Positions 56,873-64,000 of a stretch of DNA of 64,000 bases are shown here, piece after piece. The notes beneath the pieces are model-generated. The model did not search any database and was not told the origin of the DNA. It saw only the letters and a list, made by a program, of their open reading frames with translations. Position 1 is the stretch's first letter; each line of letters starts with the position of its first letter. The translations under genes and the position numbers were made by a program. This stretch comes from Gigaspora rosea. Lineage: Eukaryota; Glomeromycota; Glomeromycetes; Diversisporales; Gigasporaceae. Location of the stretch: positions 43,564 to 107,563 of the forward strand of contig QKWP01000595.1 in NCBI GenBank assembly GCA_003550325.1, in the 5' to 3' direction.

Positions 56873-57356
56873 ACTCAAAATTTACTCATTTGTTTACAAT
56901 ACCATGCCGGTGTTTCTTAGTGACTTAGTTGTCACGTTATTTTCTTTCATTCATGTTTCGTTACCATGATATTTGTATTTTACTCCAAATTTGATTAATT
57001 TCTTCTATATTATTATTACCTATTTCTGTATCCATTATTTCTGGGGTTTTTTTTTTCATTAACAAAAATTTGAGATCATAGTACAACTGGGAAGACCTTT
57101 TAGCGATGATTGACTGATCATGATTAATACAGTAGTACAAAGGTCCAAATATTTACAATATTTACTAGCTAACAACCTGTAGTTCACTATTCATTAATTG
57201 ATAATCAATTGCCGGCAAATTTGCCAGCAAATTTTCGTATATGTTCTGCATTATTTCACTATTTAGGTTCACCAATTTAGGAATAACAGGTCAATTCTTA
57301 ATGCAATTAATTATTAAACTCTTTTATACTACGAAATTTAATAAAATCTTAGAAAT
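56873..57356. other. Region 3' of the acyltransferase
   Basis: AT-rich with T runs; contains the probable 3' UTR. No further gene is supported. Confidence 0.4.
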
Positions 57357-57357
57357 T

Positions 57358-57474
57358 ATAGTTATTGTATGAATGTGTGTGTGTTAGTTACACACTGGTT
57401 CATATTTAAATCACGTGGCGAAGCACACGTGGTTTAGAAATGAATCCATGTATACATATTCATATAATAACTAT
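57358..57474. mobile_element. Small hairpin MITE
   Basis: The arms ATAGTTATTGTATGAAT and complement, plus inner pairs ATCACGTGG / ACACGTGGT, fold around an AAGC loop. Target duplication not resolved. Confidence 0.6.
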
Positions 57475-57486
57475 GGGTCTGACGTA

Positions 57487-58331
57487 ACAACCCGTGCGTC
57501 GCTCTTTACTAATAATTTAACTTTTTATGTCGCTATTATTTTCACTTGTTCGTAAAACTTTATCTTAATTATCCCAACTTTATTTTTTCTTTTTTAAATA
57601 TCGAGCAACAATCCAAATGTTTTTATTTGTTGCAACCATAAAAAAAACTTATAGATCAGTTTCGATAAAAAAGTCTTCAACATGTAGAACCAACGATGAA
57701 TTATTTTATATAAACATACTTGTTTTTTTTTCGAAACTTTTAAGCAACCTTACAAGGAAAAAAAAATAGATCCCAAATTGAATTCAAGATTATAAGAATT
57801 TTAAAAATGTTTCCTGACTCTATTAATTCTTCACCCAACAATTAAAAATTTCAAAATATCCTAGTTATGAGAATTTTAAAAATTAGCAAATATAGTCTTC
57901 GCTATCTAACTGAATATAGTCTTCACACAGTCGTAAAAACTTTAAAAATCGTTTGACCAATATATATAGTCTTCTCCCAATAAAAAATTTTAAAATAACT
58001 TGACTAAATGAAGTTTTTCACCAACTATGAGAATTTTAAAAATTTTCAGCTAAATATAGTAAGGATTTTAAAATAACACGACAAATATAGTCTCCACTCT
58101 GTATAGAAATTTGAAAAACTATCAACAAGCCAAACAGAGTCATCACCCATGTAAAAATTTTAAAAACTACCAACTATGAGAATTTTAAAACCATCTGACT
58201 AAAATGTTAGTCTTCATTTAACGGAAGTAAAGCTAAATTCTGTTTTGCCTTTTATGAAATATAGTTCATTCGCACGGGTATGTATTTCATATATACCCGT
58301 GTGAATAAGCTTTCAAAAAAACACGGGTTGT
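57487..58331. mobile_element. TA-flanked element with ACAACCCGTG ends and internal tandem repeats
   Basis: Inverted ends ACAACCCGTG / CACGGGTTGT are flanked by TA (57485-57486, 58332-58333). From 57770 to 58230 a degenerate unit of about 45-55 bp (AAATATAGTCTTCAC..., CAACTATGAGAATTTTAAAA) recurs about eight times. A 35-bp palindrome with CACGGGTAT / ATACCCGTG lies near 58270-58310. No ORF. Confidence 0.6.
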
Positions 58332-58333
58332 TA

Positions 58334-60700
58334 CATAAGACTCGTACGATAATCCAGAATTATTAAATTTTATTATACTACAAATATATTGCGTATTGAA
58401 TATGTCATATTAATTATATTAATTCATATGTGTATAAAAAAAATAAATAAATAAGTAAAGCTTTCAAATGTTTAATTTTAAACAAATCTTTTTTATTTTT
58501 CATATTAGTTTCTTATAATGAATCGAAAGAAAATAGTTAATGTTTAATTGCACTTAAAAATCCAATCGATTCACATAACCCAAATTTTAAATATCGGATA
58601 AATCATAATTTTAATATTCTTTATGTTGGTGTAATTACTGAATTAAAAAACCTCATAAATTAAGTCGATTAAAAATAAACTACGGACGCAACTTGTTTAT
58701 TAAAAATTTTTATAATTTGTGCTATGCACCAAGTAACGAAGCATTATAGTCAAGGCAAAAACCTGGTGAAAAATTTTTTTACTATGCTTATGTTTTTTTT
58801 TAATAATAGTAAAATTTTAAAAAGATTTGTATGTGGCATTATTTTTATCTTGCAAACAGTAACTATTCATTAAGCTAATACAACACTAGAAAAATTTACA
58901 ATAAATCATCTATTTAATATCAATATTCTTTCATTTATCACTTGACATTACAGACCAAAAAGCAACTAACATGGTTGATTATTTATAATATAACAAATCA
59001 AAAAATTGATCTAGAAAAATCATAAAAACGTAACTTTTACTCTAATACTATAACTATTGAACACTGTGATACAGATATTAATTACTCGTATACAAAATTA
59101 TACAAATTCTACAAGTACCTGTATTTCATGTCAAGATTGTGTACTCAAATCTAAAACCAATATACTATCAAAATTTTTGCTAGTTTGTACATTAAATTTC
59201 GTAGTGGAAAATACTACAAAAATCCTTTAACAAACTCAACTTATACACAAACTATCTGAATCTAATATATTAAATAGCAGCATGTTATCTCTTGATAAAC
59301 TACATTTATCTGCAATTTTGATAATATCCTAACCATACACATCTTCAAAATATCATCACTATTTCAAACTCTTCATAGTATTATCATAAATTTAAAAAAA
59401 TTTTGCATTCTATATGACGTTAATTACAATATAAAATACGAAATTTGTTGGGTTGAACGTGAAGTTTGTTGGGACTGAAAACTAGAAACAAATTGACTGT
59501 GAAATTATGAACCAAATATGAATTTGATGTGAATTACAATTTATTTGAACCACTAATTGTTCAGAATGTAGCAGAGAACCCTAAATGTCTATACATTTGA
59601 TATAAAACTTATGTTTTGATGCATTTCAACCAAAAAAATGACTTTTTTTTATGCATCTCTAAACATTAAGAAGATCATATCAAAACATAATTTGGAAACT
59701 TTTACTGCACGTGTTTTCCAATTTTTACATGTCCGCCAATTAATAAAATTGGGCCTCACAAGTGATTCCCAAATATTTATTAATCTGCAAAAAGTCACAT
59801 GTTGATTGGGCATTAAAACTATGCCCCAAATCACATGTCAAATTTGTTGACTTATTTAAGTATAATAAAACATACATCAAACCAATGGGACCACCTCAAA
59901 CTCAATGGTTTTTTTAGAAAGAATGGCAATTAGCAAAAAGTAACTAAAATCAGCAAGTTTTAGATTCTTAAATTAATATATTTTTACATGGTGTTAATTA
60001 AAATAAAATTCTAGCTTACTGTTTTAATTTAGATTCATATGTACTTTTGAAGTTAAGTTTGGCACTATTTCATATATTATTTTGCATGTATCTAATATTA
60101 ATTGATAATTTGTCACTTAACAGAAGAATGGTCTTGTGCTATGTAATGCAAATCACTATGTAAATTCTATATGTACAGAATGCCACAATCGTCCAAGAAA
60201 CCCCTTTTATTTAAGTTAACAAGCAAAGGTGATTAATTGAAAGTTGTAGAGCTCATTGAGATGAATATAATGATGGTTAGAACATCCAATCGGCTCAGTG
60301 TGTGCCAAGATATCTTCAAAAACTATTGCCTGACTATATAATATTACGTAATATATGTTACCACTCTATAAGCTTAATATAAAAGAATATGAGTACAATT
60401 AATGCAAATAGTGAGAAAGTAGTGACTAATGAATAATGATAAGAAAATCCTGCACTTGATTTAAAATCACACACAAAATCAAATAGAGTTTCTAAATTTT
60501 TACAATTACAACTGATTTGAAAATTAGTGGGACACATGATAAATTTTGTGATTATCATACAAATTTCAATTGAAAACTATACTTATATTATTGAAAATAA
60601 TTACTAAAATTGATTAGCTCATTACAAAATCCATTATGTGTTCTACCAATTTTCAAATTAGCTATAATATATGCAATAGCTTTTACAAATACTAACATAT
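58334..60700. other. AT-rich stretch, no supported gene
   Basis: Two ORFs of 61-66 residues (59649-59834 and 60358-60558, minus) have no recognisable domain. No bounded repeats were found. Confidence 0.4.
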
Positions 60701-60704
60701 TAGT

Positions 60705-60885
60705 TTAACCTGGGCCAACTCACAGATCACCTATGGGTCAATCTATTGTACACCTGTGGATCAACCCACAGGTCATCTGTGGGTCAACCTGCAGGTTTTC
60801 ACCTAGTCTGTCACTAACTAATCTGGATCACCTTTCTACCTGTGGTGATCCAGGTAATACTTACCTGGATTAATTTACTAGTTAA
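60705..60885. repeat. CACAGGTC / GGATCCAGGT motif cluster
   Basis: Repeated CACAGATCACC, CTGTGGATCAACC, CTGTGGGTCAACC and complementary CCTGTGGTGATCC motifs, with ACCTGGG near the left and CCAGGT near the right. It resembles a tiny hAT made only of subterminal repeats; ends were not fixed. Confidence 0.5.
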
Positions 60886-61636
60886 AGATTAATATACAAG
60901 AAAAGTAAAAAACAATAAACAGCTAATTTTGTTTACAACAAAGCTATAAAAAAACTAATAAAGATATAGAACAGATAGATAAATTTTTATCTAAAAGGAC
61001 TAGTATACAGGCACTTTATAAAGTGAATAAAGTTCAAAAGTTTTGATAGTAAAGGTAAAGCCTTTAAATAAAATATAAAAATCAATAAAAAAGGGCATTC
61101 TGTATGTAGCCAAAGTAATATTCTATTCAAAAGGAGATCAATGCTAAATAGTACTACAGTAGTTTTAGAAAAGGTAAAAGATTAGAAAAATATTAGAAAA
61201 AGGAGTTAATAATAAATAAGATATTATTTACTTTAGCCAGATTTACAAGTTCTTAAAGAAACTAGCTAAAGGCCCAGTGGATAATATACTCTTTAGAAAA
61301 AAGGTTCATAAGATTAATACAGAAGTTCAAAGCATTAATAATAGGCACAACTTGACTATCTATTTGCAAGTAGGCCTATTAGTAGAGAAATGCATATCAA
61401 ATATCAAAGGCTAGTAGTTTATTACAAATAAATATAGGGCAATTAAAAAAGAAAAAAATCAAAACAGATCAAAGTATTTGTTAACAAAAATTGTATAATA
61501 ATCCAAACAGAACAGGAAAAATTGCTTTAGAGTTTATTAGTCAAGAGAGGTATTAAATATTAGGTGATTTTCTAAAAAAAGGATTATATAAAAACCTGAC
61601 AATTTTTATAAGTAAAGGTAGGAAAGTAGGCCTCTG
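60886..61636 (+). other. A-rich stretch with possible decayed coding
   Basis: One frame at about 61234-61395 is open and reads FLKKLAKGPVDNILFRKKV, then NNRHNLTIYLQVGLLVEKC. That looks protein-like but matches nothing I recognise. Surrounding stops suggest an old, A-enriched relic. Confidence 0.25.
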
Positions 61637-61638
61637 TA

Positions 61639-62572
61639 AGGGATCTTCCAGAAATCAGCTGATTTCTGGGTGGGTGTGTGGGTCAGCTGAAGTATCAGGT
61701 GTAATTCCGGCCAAAATTTCATAATTCCAGCCAAAGTTGCAAAATTATTTTTGTCCAAAATTATAAATTTATTAATAATATTTAATAATTAATAACTTTT
61801 GATGTACTGGGCCAAATTTGATGATTCAACTACCAAAATGATCTCTTAATGAGAGGATTCTAGTGAGCCCAAAATAATTAAAATCCTATCACAGGATCCT
61901 GTGATCGAAATAGATTTGTGTTACTATAAAAGTTCTATAATTTATTAAATAATTATAACCCATTTATAGTAACACAAATTTATTTTGATCTTAGGATCCT
62001 GTGATTGGATTTTAATAATTTCAGGCTTCTAGAATCCTCTCATTGAGAGGATCATTTTGGTAGTAAAATCATCAAAATTGGCCCAGTAGATCAAAAGTTA
62101 TTAGCAATTAAATATTAATATTAAATTTTAATTGTTAATAACTTCTGATCTACTAGGTCGATTTTGATGATTTTACTACTAAATGATCCTCTCAATAAGA
62201 GAATTCTAACAAGCCCAAAATTGTTACAATTCAATCACAGGATCCTAAGATCGAAATAAATTTGTATTACTATAAATGTGTTATAATTATTTAATAAATT
62301 ATAAAACTTTTAGAGTAACACATATTTATTCCAATCACAGGATCCTGTGATTGAATTTTAACATTTTTGGGCTCACTAGAATCCTCTTATTGAGAAAATC
62401 ATTTTGGTAGTTGAATCATCAAATTTGGTTCAGTAGATCAAAAGTTATTTACTATTAAATGTTATATTTAACTTTTTAATAATTGTAAAATCTGATTGGC
62501 TAATTGGGGTATCAGGTATGGGTGGGTGGGGTAGGCTCATAGAAACAAAAATCAGCTAATTTCTGGAAGCTC
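61639..62572. mobile_element. Double-palindrome foldback element
   Basis: The ends AGGGATCTTCCAGAAATCAG / AGGGAGCTTCCAGAAATTAG are inverted, with GGGTGGG near both ends. The interior is four copies of a unit of about 165 bp in alternating orientation (about 61785-61945, 61960-62105, 62135-62290, 62305-62460). Each carries CAGGATCCTGTGAT, GATCTACTGGGCC and GAGAGGATT motifs. Target duplication unclear (TA likely). No ORF. Confidence 0.75.
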
Positions 62573-62999
62573 CCTAAATTACATGGCCCTAACCATATTG
62601 TAAAATATCAATAGTTAGAATTCTAGTACAAAAAAAATGTTTTATTTAGAAACAACCCTAAATATAGTGCTAAAAAAATTATTTTATTTTTTTAATTAGA
62701 TACTTCTTATATAAAACAACTAGTTTAAAAAGTATTTGATGAATAAATTAAAATATACAAACTACTGCAAGAAATATTAGAAGAATAGTATAACTTGCTA
62801 AAACAAAAAATATTAGAGAAAGAATAGCAGATAATTTTAAGTGTATTTAAAAACAATTTAGTATAATTTGGTATATTCTAATAAAGAATACAGAGTAGAT
62901 ATTGCAAACATTTTATTAAGTTTTTAGAATAGAATTTAGAGAAGTGCAATAATCACATAATTTATTAGAAGAAAGGGAGGTCTCTACTTTATTATAATA

Positions 63000-63370
63000 A
63001 AAATTCATAGAAAGTTGCTATAGTAAAATCTAAATTTTACTATGTCAATCAAAAATTATTGATTAAGTAAACTTGTTTGGAATATCAAAATATATATACC
63101 CTAAAATATTATTAAAATTAAAAAAGTTTTATTATTTAACTTCTAATTTTTATGTTCATCAAATATATTTTTTTAAAAAATTTTAATTTGTTTTGTCAAA
63201 TGTAAAAATCAAAAAGTCAAATAATAAAAAGTTCTCTGATACTAGTAAAAATTTTAGAGTAAATATATTTTGATCATTTGAACAAGTTTACTTAAGCAAC
63301 TTTAATCAATTTATATAGTAAAATATGGACTTTACTATATAGTGACTGTAATCAATCATGGGTCAAAGAT
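63000..63370. repeat. Palindrome related to the 11.3-kb element
   Basis: The arms TATAGTAAAATCTAAATTTT / complement and the loop-side AATTTTTATGTTCATCAAA parallel the palindrome at 11480-11850 unit for unit (TTTTGATC, GTTTACTT, GACTTTACTATATAGTGA). The terminal repeats seen at 11329-12102 are not evident here. Confidence 0.65.
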
Positions 63371-63510
63371 GTTTTTAAGTTTTTTTAATATTATAAAAAA
63401 TAAAATTTGATTGATCAATAGTCCTATCATAGGGGGGAGAGGGGTCGGACCTATATAAACTCTAATTATATAATTTACTGCACTTTTCTTAAATGTAAAT
63501 GATACTATAT

Positions 63511-64000
63511 TGTTACAAGCAGTATAGCCTTCTTAATATACCACTAGCAACATAGCACATAATGACAGGGATCTTGTAGGGTCAGAGAAGATATGAAGCG
63601 GTGTGGAAGTGAAATGTTTCCTTACTATAGCAGTTCGATATATTTTACTCAAAGAACAGGAGTGTATTTAGTTGGGCAAAGATATATTTTATTTAAGTAC
63701 GTTACAAGACTTTGCTACAAGACTATCTAAAGGTTTCTGTGCTGTTACAGTAGGGAGGCCTTCTTTTACTCCTTACTATAACAACGACACGGCTACAGGG
63801 ATCCTTTATCAGTTTATAGTGGTGTCCAAGAGGTAGGTATAATTTCTTAGTCTGTAAGAAATTATACTCTTCTCCAAGGGCAGTTCGGTAGAGTATTCAA
63901 TGAGGAATTATCAATTTTACTATTACTTGATAATAAACTTGGTGTTATTCAGATAAATAGTTTCTTTATTAATAATCTAAGATAGGGCTATCCTTAGGTT
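63511..64000 (+). mobile_element. Partial LTR running off the window
   Basis: Begins TGTTACAAGCAGTATAGCC and is collinear with the LTR-like insert at 26259 for at least 180 bp (GACAGGGATCTTGT, GTCAGAGAAGATATGAAG, GGCAAAGATATATTTTATTT). It continues to the window edge, so whether it is solo or the 5' LTR of an element cannot be told. Confidence 0.65.

Overview
The window is AT-rich, TE-dominated eukaryotic DNA. It most resembles the genome of an arbuscular mycorrhizal fungus (Glomeromycotina, Rhizophagus-like). That is an inference from the protein families I recognise: a Helitron helicase with a DUF6570-like start, a CENP-B/Tigger-type DDE transposase, a Ty3/gypsy polyprotein, a BAHD-type acyltransferase and a small cysteine-rich secreted protein. 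I find no prokaryotic operons, rRNA genes or free tRNA genes.

Only two host-type loci are well supported. One is a 92-residue secreted cysteine-rich protein (5709-5987, +). The other is a BAHD acyltransferase at 55420-56872 (+), with one 107-bp intron and one apparent frameshift. A truncated tandem copy of the acyltransferase (54048-54367) ends exactly at the only N in the window, so that duplication may be an assembly join.

The rest is a museum of nested transposable elements. 0-2.6 kb: a broken pogo/Tigger transposase and a palindromic repeat carrying a hAT MITE. 3.3-14 kb: the secreted-protein gene, several small inverted-repeat elements, a T-rich tract and a Gag remnant. 14.5-23 kb: a Helitron replicase/helicase pseudogene on the minus strand, split by a palindromic TA-target element, itself split by a 3.2-kb hAT with GC-rich ends, itself split by a tRNA-derived SINE. 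23.7-29.2 kb: another hAT with a TTAA element inside, a giant palindrome split by an LTR, a 255-bp MITE with 9-bp duplications and a near-perfect 241-bp hairpin. 33.8-44.7 kb: a decayed Ty3/gypsy element with both LTRs; its integrase gene is broken by a 340-bp inverted-repeat element and by a hAT that holds a second hAT that holds a solo LTR, while its 3' LTR holds another copy of the 255-bp MITE. 45.6-49.7 kb: two hAT-like elements side by side, the second containing a third hAT that contains a 1.1-kb element with a 14-bp target duplication. 50-52.3 kb: MITEs, microsatellites and a pogo-like element carrying an array of ATCCGGAT palindromes. 57-64 kb: further palindromic elements, ending in a partial LTR.

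The nesting order can be read directly, because many empty sites are preserved: reading frames or paralogous copies rejoin when the insert and one target duplication are removed. Differences between repeat copies are mostly transitions, with loss of CpG, which suggests methylation-linked decay. Apart from the two host-type loci I see no gene here likely to make an intact protein. Coordinates of repeats and duplications were read by eye and may shift by a base or two.
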